Assembly: GCF_000802225.1 (NCBI RefSeq)
Contig: NZ_JTDI01000006.1
Location: 281,429-345,428, forward strand
DNA length: 64,000 nucleotides
Direction: 5' to 3'
Source: Novosphingobium malaysiense
Lineage (GTDB): Bacteria > Pseudomonadota > Alphaproteobacteria > Sphingomonadales > Sphingomonadaceae
The notes beneath the pieces were generated by a model. That model had not been told where the DNA came from, searched no databases, and saw only the letters and a program-made list of their open reading frames with translations. Below are positions 1 through 8,415 of this stretch, in pieces. A program made the position numbers and the translations under genes. The stretch's first letter is position 1; each line of letters starts with the position of its first letter.

Positions 1-178
1 CGGAAGTCTCGACGTAGAGCGGATTCCACACGCTCCATCCTTCGAAATCGGCAACGAAATCCCACACCAGTTCGGGCGGCGCATCTATTTCGATCCTGTG
101 ACCGACACAGCACCCGGATATTCGCCCGGGTGCGTCGGGTCCATGGGGCAAAAGGTAGGAATCCTGTTCGGCGGTCAC
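1..178 (-). CDS. SRPBCC (START-like) family protein, N-terminal part
   Basis: This is the first ~59 codons of a gene that runs off the left edge. I place the start at a GTG at 178-176 that overlaps the TGA stop of the upstream LLM gene (GTGA overlap), so the two are translationally coupled. The reading continues through a stretch like IEIDAPPELVWDFVADFEGW, which is the typical first strand and helix of SRPBCC/polyketide-cyclase domains, where a hydrophobic pocket binds a small ligand. The coupling suggests it works with the flavin-dependent oxidoreductase. The function beyond the fold is unknown, and the GTG start is an inference from the overlap. Confidence 0.6.
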   Translation of the reverse strand, partial: MTAEQDSYLLPHGPDAPGRISGCCVGHRIEIDAPPELVWDFVADFEGWSVWNPLYVETS

Positions 179-1041
179 AGTAATGCCTCGGCGATGCGGC
201 GCCACTTCGGCCTCAATACGTCAAAGCTGGCACCCTGCGGACCGCCGATGACCTGAAGACACACATGATCGGCCCCGGCATCGAGATGCGCCTGAACGCG
301 GGCTGCCACCGCGTCGACGTCGCCGATGGCGAACAGCCCGTCAAGCAGCCGCTCGGAGCAGGAATCAATATCCTCTTCGCTGTAGCCGAGCCGCCGCCAG
401 TTGTTCCGGTAGTTGGGCAGCATGCGATAGTGTTCGAGCGCCCCGAGTGCGAGCTCGCGAGCCTTGGCCGGATCCTTTTCCAGAATCACGCCTTGCTCGG
501 GCGCAAGCATCTTGCCTGGGCCCAAGATCTCACGCGCCTGCGCAGTATGTTCGGGCGTGACCAGATAGGGGTGCGCACCCGAGGAGCGTTGTCCGGAAAG
601 CGCCAGCATCTTCGGCCCAAGAGCAGCCAGGCAGAGGTTTTCTCGCGGCATTCCCGCTGCATCCAGCCCGTCCAGGAAACGCCGCATCACTGCCAGAGGC
701 TTGCCCCACTGCTCGCCGATGATCGGCCCGTGGCTGACACCGATGCCCAGCAGGGTGCGCGCCTGCTCAGCGTCCGTCAGGCCCTCGAACCATGCCGCGA
801 GGTCAGCCGGCTCGTGCTTCCAGACATTGAGAATACCCGTAGCGATCGCCGCACGCTTGGTAACGCCCAGCAGGCGCTTCACGTCGGCAGGAGCGCCATC
901 ATCGATGCCGCCGGGAATCCAAAGGGCACCGTAGCCCAGTTCGTCGAGTTCGGCCGCAGCCTCGTCCGATTGCCCCTTGTCGCCAAAGCGCAGTTCCAGA
1001 GACCAGATTCCGACTTTGCCGATTACAACGGGTACGGGCAT
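175..1041 (-). CDS. LLM-class F420-dependent-type oxidoreductase (TIGR03620-like)
   Basis: A 288-residue luciferase-like monooxygenase (TIM barrel) predicted to use a flavin or deazaflavin. The opening IGKVGIWSLELR, the ELGYGALWIPGG segment, the GIGVSH motif, and the AHPYLVTPEHT and LPNYRNN segments match the MSMEG_4141-like LLM subfamily, which is annotated as F420-dependent. The length is normal for that family. F420 use is inferred from the family name only; sphingomonads are not classic F420 producers, so FMN is possible. The gene overlaps the downstream SRPBCC gene by the stop/start GTGA. The substrate cannot be told from sequence. Confidence 0.8.
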   Translation of the reverse strand: MPVPVVIGKVGIWSLELRFGDKGQSDEAAAELDELGYGALWIPGGIDDGAPADVKRLLGVTKRAAIATGILNVWKHEPADLAAWFEGLTDAEQARTLLGIGVSHGPIIGEQWGKPLAVMRRFLDGLDAAGMPRENLCLAALGPKMLALSGQRSSGAHPYLVTPEHTAQAREILGPGKMLAPEQGVILEKDPAKARELALGALEHYRMLPNYRNNWRRLGYSEEDIDSCSERLLDGLFAIGDVDAVAARVQAHLDAGADHVCLQVIGGPQGASFDVLRPKWRRIAEALL

Positions 1042-1194
1042 GCCCCTCTCCTCCTCGTCATGTCATTTGACCTGCAACTTGAAGCGACCTCCTTGTCCCT
1101 TCAAGCGCTTTTGCGAGGCTATGGTCCCGGCATCGCCGGTGCGGGCTGCCCCGACACTTGATTGCCCGTGCGCAGGGGCCTAGCCGATCCGTTT

Positions 1195-2781
1195 ATGGAT
1201 GATTTCGATTTCATCATCGTCGGCGGAGGAAGCGCCGGCTGCGTCCTGGCCAATCGCCTGAGTGCAGACCCCCGGCACCGTGTCCTGCTGCTCGAAGCGG
1301 GCGGCAAGGACAACTACGTCTGGATCAAGGTTCCGGTCGGTTACCTCTACTGTATTGGCAACCCGCGCACCGACTGGTGCATGTCGACCGAAGCGGAAGC
1401 GGGTCTGAACGGCCGCGCGCTCAAGTATCCGCGCGGACGGGTGCTCGGCGGCTGCTCCTCGATCAATGGCATGATCTACATGCGCGGCCAGGCGGCGGAT
1501 TACGACAGCTGGCGGCAGGCCGGCAATCCCGGCTGGGGCTGGGACGACGTGCTGCCCTATTTCACCCGCGCCGAGGACCACTACGACGGTCCGAGTCCGG
1601 TACACGGTGCCGGCGGTGAGATCCGGGTGGAAAAGCAGCGTCTACGCTGGGACATCCTGGAATCGTTTCGCGAAGCCTGCGGCGAGGCCGGCATCCCGCT
1701 GATCGACGACTTCAACACCGGCGACAACGAAGGCGCGAGCTTCTTTCAGGTTACCCAGCGCAGCGGCTGGCGTTGGAGCGCCTCCGACGCCTTTCTCAAG
1801 CCTGTGCGCAGTCGCGCCAACCTCAAGATCGTAACCGGCGCCCTCGTGGAAAGGGTCGTGGTCGAGCAAGGGCGGGCAGTGGCCGTCGCCTACAGCCTCG
1901 GCGATACCCGGCAGGTGGCGCGGGCAAGCGGCGAAGTGCTGCTGGCAGCCGGCGCCATCGGTTCGCCCGCCATTCTCGAACGCTCGGGGATCGGCGATGC
2001 GACTGGGCTTTCCGCGCTCGGTATCGATCCCGTGCTGGATGCACCGCATGTCGGCGCGAACCTGCAGGACCACCTCCAACTGCGCTGCGCCTGGCGCGTC
2101 TCGGGCGTGGCCACGCTCAACCAGCGCGCCGCGAACCTGTTCGGCAAGGCGTTGATCGGACTCGAATATGTCCTTCGGCGCACCGGCCCCATGGCCATGG
2201 CCCCCAGCCAGCTCGGCGTGTTCACCAAGAGCCACGACCGATACGCGACGGCCAATCTGGAATACCACGTGCAGCCGCTCAGCCTCGAAGCGTTCGGCGG
2301 CATGCTCGATCCGTTTCCCGCCTTCACCGCCAGCGTCTGCAACCTGCGGCCGGAAAGCCGCGGTACCAGCCGCATCACCAGCGCGGATGCGGGCGCCGCA
2401 CCCAGCATCCGGCCCAATTACCTTTCGAGCGAGGAAGACCGCCGGGTCGCGGCGCAGGCTATTCGCCAGGCGCGGGAAATCGTTGCCCAGCCGGCCCTCG
2501 CCCGCTTCCAGCCTGAGGAAGTGCGCCCCGGCATTGCAGCGCAAAGCGAAGAAGACCTCCAGCGGGCCGCCGGCGATATCGGCACGACCATTTTCCACCC
2601 TGTCGGCACGGCAGCGATGGGAAGCGTCGTCGACCACGAACTGCGAGTGAAGGGGATGGACGGCCTGCGCGTCATCGATGCTTCCGTCATGCCGACGATC
2701 ACGTCGGGCAATACCAATGCGCCGACGATGATGATCGCGGAAAAAGGCGCGGACATGGTTCGCGCCGCATCAAAGGCCTAG
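1195..2781 (+). CDS. GMC-family FAD oxidoreductase (choline-dehydrogenase-like)
   Basis: A 528-residue flavoprotein that oxidises an alcohol. The Rossmann FAD motif GGGSAG is at residues 10-15, the GMC signature (PRGRVLGGCSSINGMIYMRG) at about 79-98, and the C-terminal catalytic pair is visible as His468 (in FHPVGT) and Asn506 (in SGNTNAP). I chose the ATG at 1195 because it begins MDDFDFIIVGGG with the usual short lead-in; a TTG at 1162 would add 11 poor residues. The gene diverges from the LLM gene and converges on the isomerase downstream, overlapping it by 4 bp. Choline, aryl alcohol or polyethylene-glycol-like substrates are all possible. Confidence 0.9.
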   Translation: MDDFDFIIVGGGSAGCVLANRLSADPRHRVLLLEAGGKDNYVWIKVPVGYLYCIGNPRTDWCMSTEAEAGLNGRALKYPRGRVLGGCSSINGMIYMRGQAADYDSWRQAGNPGWGWDDVLPYFTRAEDHYDGPSPVHGAGGEIRVEKQRLRWDILESFREACGEAGIPLIDDFNTGDNEGASFFQVTQRSGWRWSASDAFLKPVRSRANLKIVTGALVERVVVEQGRAVAVAYSLGDTRQVARASGEVLLAAGAIGSPAILERSGIGDATGLSALGIDPVLDAPHVGANLQDHLQLRCAWRVSGVATLNQRAANLFGKALIGLEYVLRRTGPMAMAPSQLGVFTKSHDRYATANLEYHVQPLSLEAFGGMLDPFPAFTASVCNLRPESRGTSRITSADAGAAPSIRPNYLSSEEDRRVAAQAIRQAREIVAQPALARFQPEEVRPGIAAQSEEDLQRAAGDIGTTIFHPVGTAAMGSVVDHELRVKGMDGLRVIDASVMPTITSGNTNAPTMMIAEKGADMVRAASKA

Positions 2782-3584
2782 GCGAGCAATTCTCGCGTCT
2801 TGATGACGATCTCGGCGACGTATTCTGCCGCCGGACGGCCGCTCTCGGACTGCGACATGAGCGGCACCTCGAGCCCCAGCGTCTTTCCGCGCGGCAGGGC
2901 GTCGACGAACTCGCGCAAGGGCAACTCGCCTTCACCGGGTATCGTCCGACCCTTCATCGCCTCCTGAAGGTAGTCTCCCTTACCCTTGCGCGGCGCATCG
3001 CAAAGCTGGACGTGCCCGATCAGCGCCGGGTCGAGTTCGGCGATTTCGCGCACCGTGCCGCCCGAGCGGAAGAAGTGCATCGAATCTATCAACACCGCGG
3101 CCTTGTCCTCGCCGATATGACGCACGGCATCGAGAGCCTCGCCCAGACTGCCGATGGTAAATGCCGGACAGAACTCGACCGTGAATTCCATCTCGCGCTC
3201 GTTGGCCATCTCCGCCAGCCTTGCCAACTGGTCCAGGGCCCGCTCGCGCTCCATGCCCATGTCGACCGAATTGATCCGCAGCGCGCCGAGATCGGCGAAA
3301 ATGTCCATGTCCGCGGCGCGTTCGGACGCGTCGATCTCGCTCGACACGCCCAACCCCTCGCCGATGGAAATCGCAACATTGCGATCACGCAACGCGGCCT
3401 TCAACTCGCGCCGCAGCCCAGCGTCGTCGCGCAGAGACCACGACGGATAGCCATGGGGATTGAAGGGAAGCTGGGTCAGGCCCATCGAGACGGCAGTGCA
3501 GCCCAGATCTGCGGCCAGTGCCACATGGTCTACCGGCCCCATTCCCAGGACCGTCAGCAGTTCGATACCTAGGGGATGTGGCAT
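2778..3584 (-). CDS. Sugar phosphate isomerase/epimerase-like TIM-barrel protein
   Basis: A 268-residue protein of the xylose-isomerase-like TIM-barrel superfamily (AP endonuclease family 2 fold). It opens MPHPLGIELLTVLGM, has barrel segments such as EFTVEFCPAF and AVLIDSMHFFRSGG (likely metal ligands Glu, Asp and His), and ends with GLEVPLMS before a short C-terminal helix. The longer open frame upstream has arginine/serine-rich shadow composition, so the ATG at 3584-3582 is taken as the start. It converges on the GMC oxidoreductase with a 4-bp overlap. Myo-inosose dehydratase-like or hydroxypyruvate-isomerase-like activity is possible, but no specific reaction can be assigned. Confidence 0.8.
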   Translation of the reverse strand: MPHPLGIELLTVLGMGPVDHVALAADLGCTAVSMGLTQLPFNPHGYPSWSLRDDAGLRRELKAALRDRNVAISIGEGLGVSSEIDASERAADMDIFADLGALRINSVDMGMERERALDQLARLAEMANEREMEFTVEFCPAFTIGSLGEALDAVRHIGEDKAAVLIDSMHFFRSGGTVREIAELDPALIGHVQLCDAPRKGKGDYLQEAMKGRTIPGEGELPLREFVDALPRGKTLGLEVPLMSQSESGRPAAEYVAEIVIKTRELLA

Positions 3585-3661
3585 ACCCCGATTCCTCTCC
3601 CGTCTATGAACGTTATACAGCACACCATCACGCCCGATACCGACAATTACCACAGGGGAAC

Positions 3662-4108
3662 ATGACGATGCCCACTGACCGCGACGAGGCGGCCGCCATG
3701 ATCGAACGTCTCGACTTGGCGCCACATCCGGAAGGCGGCTGGTACCGCGAGACATGGCGCGCCGAGACCGTCGCCGGCACGCGGCCTTCGGCCACGGCCA
3801 TCCATTTCCTGCTCGAAGCGCACCAGCGCTCGCACTGGCATCGGGTGGATGCCACGGAAATCTGGTTGTGGCATGCCGGCAGTCCGATCTCGCTCTCGAT
3901 CGCGGCGCACGAAGCCGCCGTGGCTTCACGGCACTTCCTGGGGGGCGACGTGCTGAACGGCGAGGCGCCGCAGGTGCGCGTGCCCACCGGGCACTGGCAG
4001 GCAGCCGCGCCGATGGGAGGCTGGGCACTGGTCAGTTGCGTCGTCTCACCCGGTTTCGACTTCGCCGGGTTCGAACTCGCCCCGCCCGGCTGGGCTCCCG
4101 GCAATTGA
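3662..4108 (+). CDS. Cupin-superfamily protein (DUF985/cupin_5)
   Basis: A 148-residue single-domain cupin of the DUF985 type. Seen features are the AAAMIERLDLAPHPEGGWYRE opening, the RSHWHRVDATEIWLWHAG metal-site region (His-x-His plus Glu) and the C-terminal GFDFAGFEL strand. The start at 3662 is preceded by a good AGGGGA ribosome-binding site at about 3654-3659. Family members resemble plant and bacterial proteins of unknown function related to sugar-binding cupins. It is divergent from the isomerase gene with about 77 bp between the starts, so the two probably have separate promoters there. Confidence 0.85.
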   Translation: MTMPTDRDEAAAMIERLDLAPHPEGGWYRETWRAETVAGTRPSATAIHFLLEAHQRSHWHRVDATEIWLWHAGSPISLSIAAHEAAVASRHFLGGDVLNGEAPQVRVPTGHWQAAAPMGGWALVSCVVSPGFDFAGFELAPPGWAPGN

Positions 4109-4172
4109 TCCAACCGCTGGACAAGCCTGACTGCTGCGCGCAGGTTCGGGCTTGAAAGGGTGGTCGCAGCCG

Positions 4173-5273
4173 ATGGCGGGTGAATACGACAGGATAGACG
4201 GCGCTGCCGGCCGGGTGCTCGGCACCCCGATCCAGAATCTGGCCCGCGCGGCCGCGTTCGTGCTTGCCGTCTACGTGCTCGCTACTGCGGGGTTTGTGGC
4301 AGAGGGCTGGTCGCTGGGCGATGCGACCTACATGGTCACGGTGACGATCTTTTCTGTCGGCTACGGCGAAGTCCGCCCATTGGATACGACCTGGCTACGG
4401 ACCCTGACCATGGCCACCATCGTGCTCGGCTGCACCGGCATGATCTTCTTCACCGGTGCCCTCGTCCAGGTCTTCGCACATTACCAGTTACGCAACATTC
4501 TCGGGATCGACCGCATGCAAAGCCAGATCGACCGCCTGACCGATCACGCCATCATCTGCGGATATGGCCGGATCGGAAAGCAACTCGCCATTGAACTCCA
4601 GCGGGCGCGGACGCCCTACATCATTCTCGATCGGAACCCTGCGAAGCTCGCCGAAGCAGAGGCGTGCGGGCACCTTACACTCAAGGGTGATGCCACCGAC
4701 GAGGCCACGCTGCGCGCTGTCGGCATCGGGCGCGCACGGGTTCTTGCGACAGTGCTGCCGGACGATGCGCTCAACGTCTTCATCACGCTCTCTGCGCGCA
4801 ACCTCAATCCACGCCTCGAAATCATCGCGCGCGGCGAATATCCCTCTACCGAGGGCAAGCTGATCCATGCGGGGGCGGACAAGGTGGTGTTGCCCACGCA
4901 TATTGGCGCCGAACGCATTGCAGAACTGATCCTCTACCCCTCCACGGCCAAGTTCCTGGGCGAAGCGCCGCAGGTGCGGGACCTCAAACGCGGCCTGCAT
5001 GACTTCGGGCTGGAGATCGAAGCCGTCACCGTGCCGGACAAGTCAGCCCTCGCAGGCGCTACCGTAGGCGAGGCGGAACGACGCGGAAACGGCGGCTTCT
5101 TCGTCGTCCAGATCGACCGTCGAAACGGGTCCAGCTATGTCCACCCTTCCGAAGAGGTGAAGATAGAGGCCGGCGATACGGTCGTTCTGGTACTTCGCGG
5201 CTCGCGGGTGTCCGCCGGCTCGGTTTTTTCCGAGATTCGGCAACCTTTGAAAATGGGTCGCAACTATCGCTGA
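4173..5273 (+). CDS. Two-TM potassium channel with RCK (TrkA-N/TrkA-C) domains
   Basis: A 366-residue inner-membrane channel subunit, expected to form a tetramer gated by its cytoplasmic RCK ring. One TM helix lies at about 26-42, followed by a pore loop with selectivity filter SVGYGE at 61-66 (a variant of TVGYGD) and a second TM at about 76-98. The RCK-N Rossmann motif GYGRIG is at 130-135 with an acidic residue at the end of the second strand (ILDRNP), suggesting nucleotide binding. A TrkA-C domain closes the protein. ATG 4173 is preferred over an in-frame TTG at 4152. The ion selectivity is inferred from the filter. Confidence 0.88.
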   Translation: MAGEYDRIDGAAGRVLGTPIQNLARAAAFVLAVYVLATAGFVAEGWSLGDATYMVTVTIFSVGYGEVRPLDTTWLRTLTMATIVLGCTGMIFFTGALVQVFAHYQLRNILGIDRMQSQIDRLTDHAIICGYGRIGKQLAIELQRARTPYIILDRNPAKLAEAEACGHLTLKGDATDEATLRAVGIGRARVLATVLPDDALNVFITLSARNLNPRLEIIARGEYPSTEGKLIHAGADKVVLPTHIGAERIAELILYPSTAKFLGEAPQVRDLKRGLHDFGLEIEAVTVPDKSALAGATVGEAERRGNGGFFVVQIDRRNGSSYVHPSEEVKIEAGDTVVLVLRGSRVSAGSVFSEIRQPLKMGRNYR

Positions 5274-5611
5274 GTCGCAGACGGCACTGCAACGTAGATA
5301 TCGCCGTCGGTCTCCTTGACCGGGTAGGTCGTGAGATCGGTCTTCGCTTTCATCCCGATGAACAGCAGACGCGGGTCGCGCTCGATCTGGCCTGTCTTGA
5401 GGTCGAACTTTGCCTTGTGGAGTGCGCAGACCACAGATTCCCCTTCGATCTTGCCCCGGCAGAGATTGAATCCCAGGTGCGGACACTTGCGCTGGGTGGC
5501 GTAGTACGTGCCGCCAACTTTGGTCACCAGCAACTTAAGGCCTGCGGCTTCGACCGGCACCAGCGCGCCTTCGGACACTTGCGATGCGCTTGTCACCTTT
5601 ACGTAGTCCAT
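5264..5611 (-). CDS. Rieske [2Fe-2S] ferredoxin-like protein
   Basis: A 115-residue single Rieske domain. The cluster ligands are visible as Cys43-Pro-His45 and Cys62-x2-His65, the C-x-H...C-x2-H pattern, with the right ~17-residue spacing. Such small soluble proteins pass electrons to oxygenases or act as nitrite-reductase small-subunit-like ferredoxins. The ATG at 5611-5609 (MDYVKVTSASQV) removes an unlikely N-terminal extension. Its 3' end overlaps the convergent channel gene by 10 bp. No partner oxygenase lies next to it, so its redox partner is unknown. Confidence 0.88.
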   Translation of the reverse strand: MDYVKVTSASQVSEGALVPVEAAGLKLLVTKVGGTYYATQRKCPHLGFNLCRGKIEGESVVCALHKAKFDLKTGQIERDPRLLFIGMKAKTDLTTYPVKETDGDIYVAVPSATQR

Positions 5612-5704
5612 GATTGATTCCCCACTCCCGTTTTCGAGGATTATGCCTTCGCTGGCTGTGCAGTGTCCAGTCCTGCCGGAAAGCGCGAGAACGCCCAAAT
5701 TCTT

Positions 5705-5739
5705 AAAAAAAAAGGCGCGACGGAGAACTCCGCCGCGCC
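5705..5739 (-). terminator. Rho-independent terminator of the small secreted-protein gene
   Basis: A hairpin with arms GGCGCG-CGGAG / CTCCG-CGCGCC (5714-5739, one mismatch, 2-base loop) is followed on the minus strand by nine or more T residues (5705-5713). It lies about 60 bp after the stop of the gene ending at 5798 and directly before the Rieske gene's leader. Confidence 0.8.
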
Positions 5740-5797
5740 TTCCTGCTTCTCCCCTCCCTCGGCCCGTGGAGCGACCCGAAGGGCTCTGAAGATGGTG

Positions 5798-6133
5798 TCA
5801 GGCCAACTTGCGTTGCAATTTCACCAGAGCCCTGTCGATCTCCGCCTTCGCGCTTGCGTCGATCGCGCCCTTGACCACCCGGTAGACGATCCGCCCATTG
5901 TCCAGCGAATAAGCCACCGTCGCCATGCCGTCATTGAAGCTGGCAAGGTAGAGCGCTGGCTTGCGCTGAAGCAGGGCGAGATCGTCCGCTCGGGGAACGA
6001 GGGTGTCGCGCATGTAGAAGGCGCCGGTCATCGCAGAGGGTTCGACTTTGCCGTCGTTCGCCCAACCGGTACCGGACAACGCCATCGCAAACAGGATAAG
6101 TCCTGCCCGCAATGCTGTCAGGAATTGCTTCAT
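5798..6133 (-). CDS. Secreted hypothetical protein
   Basis: A 111-residue protein of no recognised family. The start MKQFLTALRAGLILF at 6133 gives a classic signal peptide ending about ALSGTGWA (residue 25), with a GAGGATGG ribosome-binding site in front; the longer frame to 6205 lacks such features. The mature part is mixed alpha/beta with DLALLQRKPALYLASFNDGMATVAYSL and a helical Lys/Arg-rich tail. It is likely periplasmic. A strong terminator follows, so it is probably a single-gene transcript. Confidence 0.65.
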   Translation of the reverse strand: MKQFLTALRAGLILFAMALSGTGWANDGKVEPSAMTGAFYMRDTLVPRADDLALLQRKPALYLASFNDGMATVAYSLDNGRIVYRVVKGAIDASAKAEIDRALVKLQRKLA

Positions 6134-6427
6134 GACACCATCCTCTTCCCTGGCAGTACCGTGCATTGCGGTCCGCCTTTTTGTAGGATGTATGTGTACC
6201 ATCAAGTGCCGGTTTCAGAAAGAAAACATTACTCAATTAGCTTAGCAACCGCCCTTATTTTGCAGCGCAATAGAATTGGCGTACCAACGGGTATTTCTCT
6301 TTTTCTTCTATTCCAATGGGCTTTGCCAAACCCGCCATCTTGTGCGGCGACGGCAATGCTGCATTTGCGGAAGCTAATGCAAGGGAGCGAGTCGCTTCCG
6401 ACGGCCTGATTTTGGATAAATGGGATT
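6134..6427. other. A+T-rich intergenic region
   Basis: About 294 bp between the starts/ends of two minus-strand genes. It is noticeably richer in A+T than its surroundings (around 6180-6310) and is likely to hold the promoter of the secreted protein downstream on the minus strand. No further gene or clear repeat is seen. Confidence 0.4.
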
Positions 6428-7189
6428 TCAATCCAACCGCTGAATCAAAGCCTCGGCGGCCGCAGGAGCCCTTACTTTCGCGCCATTGATGAAGAACACG
6501 AAGACTTCGCGTCCACCAGCCGCCCAGTCGCGGGCTTGGCGCGCCCAACCATCGAGCGCGGCAGATGGATACCCTGTCGGCTCATTCTCCCGTGCATCCT
6601 GCAGGCGCGCATAGGTGAAGGCGCCCGTCTGCTCGGCCAGACAAGGATACTTTTCGGAATCGGCGTAGACCACGGCCACTTTTGCCTCGCGCGCCTGTGC
6701 GAAAAAGGCCGAGTCGTTGAAGCTTGCGTGCCGCGGCTCGATGACGTGACGCAGCGGCACCCCATCCTGCTGCTGTGGCAGAAGCGCGAGAAAAGCGGAT
6801 ATCTCATCGGGATCGAACGGCTTCGTCGCAGGCAACTGCCAGAGGATCGGACCCAGCCTGTCCCCCAGTTCGACCAGTCCCTGACCGAGGAACCTGGCGA
6901 TACTCTCTTCCGCCTGGGCAAGGTCCTTGCGCTGCGTGCAATAGCGGCCGGCCTTCAGCGTAAAGACGAAACCCCGCGGCGTCGCCTTGCGCCATTTGGC
7001 GAAGGTGGCCGGGGACTGTCTGCTGTAGAAAGTTCCGTTAACCTCGATCGCGGTCAACCGGGATGCAGCGTATTCGAGTTCGCGTGTCTTCGGCAGCCCG
7101 TCGGGATAGAACGTTCCGCGCCAGCGATCGTAGGTCCAGCCTCCGATCCCAACGCGAATATGGCCCGATCTCACTCGGAACCTCTCCAC
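6428..7189 (-). CDS. DUF72 domain-containing protein
   Basis: A 253-residue TIM-barrel DUF72 (YecE-like) protein. Diagnostic stretches are IRVGIGGWTYDRWRGTFYP near the N-terminus, FYSRQSPATFAKWRKATP, FTLKAGRYCTQRKDL, GPILWQLPATKPFD and the C-terminal VFVFFINGAKVRAPAAA. The length is normal. The biochemical role of DUF72 is unknown. Its start overlaps the end of the upstream lipoprotein gene by 19 bp, so the two are probably co-transcribed. Confidence 0.9.
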   Translation of the reverse strand: MERFRVRSGHIRVGIGGWTYDRWRGTFYPDGLPKTRELEYAASRLTAIEVNGTFYSRQSPATFAKWRKATPRGFVFTLKAGRYCTQRKDLAQAEESIARFLGQGLVELGDRLGPILWQLPATKPFDPDEISAFLALLPQQQDGVPLRHVIEPRHASFNDSAFFAQAREAKVAVVYADSEKYPCLAEQTGAFTYARLQDARENEPTGYPSAALDGWARQARDWAAGGREVFVFFINGAKVRAPAAAEALIQRLD

Positions 7190-7611
7190 GGCTTTGCTTG
7201 CGTCCAGCCGCAGCCATTACGCAGGTCACCACCCAGTCGCAAGGTGACGACAAAGGGATACGAACGGTCCGACATCCCGTCGGAACACGTGCCCGGCGTC
7301 ACGGCGAGTGTCAGAGGTTGTCCGCCGAGTTCCCCGGAGAAAGACAAGCCGCCGCGACCCGCGAAGCGAGATACCGGCACGACCGTGCCCTCGGCGTTCT
7401 CGGGTGTCGTGTAGGTCATCTTGCCGTCAGCAACTTCCCCGCCCCAGAAGGGCTCCGTTCCGGTAAACTTGATCGCTTCATCCGCTGCTATTGCATCGAA
7501 GGGCGTGTGATCGTCGCCATCCCCCGGCACGTCACCCCCGGCGCTGGGCTGGCAGGCACTCAACCCGAGCGCCAGGAGCCAAAGAATGGAAGAAAACGGC
7601 CAGCGGATCAT
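7171..7611 (-). CDS. Putative lipoprotein (COG3650-like)
   Basis: A 146-residue lipoprotein. The start at 7611 (MIRWPFSSILWLLALGLSAC) gives a hydrophobic signal with lipobox LSAC and a GAGG ribosome-binding site just upstream. The mature part contains AIKFTGTEPFWGGEV and VTPGTCSDGMSDRSYPF, typical of small alphaproteobacterial COG3650-like lipoproteins whose function is unknown. The Asp-rich linker after the Cys is usual for exported lipoproteins. It is followed by the DUF72 gene with a 19-bp overlap. Confidence 0.8.
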   Translation of the reverse strand: MIRWPFSSILWLLALGLSACQPSAGGDVPGDGDDHTPFDAIAADEAIKFTGTEPFWGGEVADGKMTYTTPENAEGTVVPVSRFAGRGGLSFSGELGGQPLTLAVTPGTCSDGMSDRSYPFVVTLRLGGDLRNGCGWTQAKPWRGSE

Positions 7612-7912
7612 GGCCTCGGGATACCGCCGGGATCGGCTACCGGCAAGACGGATCAGGCGCCAGCTGGAAGCGGGACGCACATGCAGCAAGGAGAACGAGA
7701 ACGTCTGCAGAAATTAATTTTGCGCAGAAAAGTCACGATTACTCTATCAACCATCTGAACATAAATGATAAAAACATAATTGCAAATTACGCAACCGTAC
7801 TTTTAAGTTTTGTAATTGCACTGCACCGCAGCAATCATACATGCTGCATTGCAACAACAACGAAGAGATGCCCTGGGGCAATCTTCCTGAATCCAGACAA
7901 AGGGACATTGCC
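7612..7912. promoter_or_regulatory. Divergent intergenic region with A+T-rich promoter zone
   Basis: About 300 bp between the minus-strand lipoprotein start and the plus-strand secreted protein start. Positions 7705-7850 are strikingly rich in A+T for this genome and probably hold the promoter of the gene at 7913 and its leader. I could not define -35/-10 boxes with confidence. Confidence 0.4.
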
Positions 7913-8182
7913 ATGTTCAAGACCATTCTCGCCGCCGGTGCCGCCACCCTCGTCGCAGTTCCTGCGGTTGCTCAGGCCAACGATGCCCGCGAGTTCTCGC
8001 ACGAAGGTGTCAACTACACCTACACCACCGCGCAGAAGGGCGACGTCACCGTCATCGACGGCCGCACGTCTGCAGGCATCCCGTTCCGCCTGTACGTCAA
8101 GGGCGAGCGCGTGACCGGCACCTACAACAACCGCTCGGTGAAGTTCACCAAGGCCGACGTCGCGCACGATCTGGGTCACTGA
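7913..8182 (+). CDS. Small secreted hypothetical protein
   Basis: An 89-residue exported protein. The signal peptide MFKTILAAGAATLVAVPAVAQA is clear, with cleavage after AQA. The mature domain (REFSHEGVNYTYTTAQKGDVTVIDGRTSAGIPFRLYVKGERVTGTYNNRSVKF) is all-beta and resembles small conserved proteins seen in sphingomonads. The A+T-rich upstream region and the strong terminator downstream suggest a well-expressed single-gene transcript. The function is unknown. Confidence 0.75.
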   Translation: MFKTILAAGAATLVAVPAVAQANDAREFSHEGVNYTYTTAQKGDVTVIDGRTSAGIPFRLYVKGERVTGTYNNRSVKFTKADVAHDLGH

Positions 8183-8251
8183 TCCGCTGCGAGAGCCGCG
8201 ACCCGGGCACCTTCTCTCTCCCAACGCCCGGCCGCGCCTTACAGCGCTCGA

Positions 8252-8284
8252 GGGGCGTCATCCTTCCCGGATGACGCCCCTTTT
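8252..8284 (+). terminator. Rho-independent terminator
   Basis: A perfect 12-bp stem GGGGCGTCATCC / GGATGACGCCCC with a 4-base loop is followed by TTTT, 70 bp after the stop of the small secreted-protein gene. Confidence 0.85.
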
Positions 8285-8415
8285 CGCTTGAGCATTTTCG
8301 CCGTTCAGCGAACTCGCAACCTCGCACCGCACGAGCGCATATGGGCGCACGGGAAGCCTTGATGGCCGAAGACACGTTCGGCCCGGCCCATTCGCGAACA
8401 GACGGGTGCCGCGCC

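Noticed and set aside
265..1161. 298-codon open frame on the plus strand opposite the LLM gene
   Set aside because: It is the antisense shadow of a clearly recognised oxidoreductase, and its composition is Arg/Gln/Pro-rich without family features.
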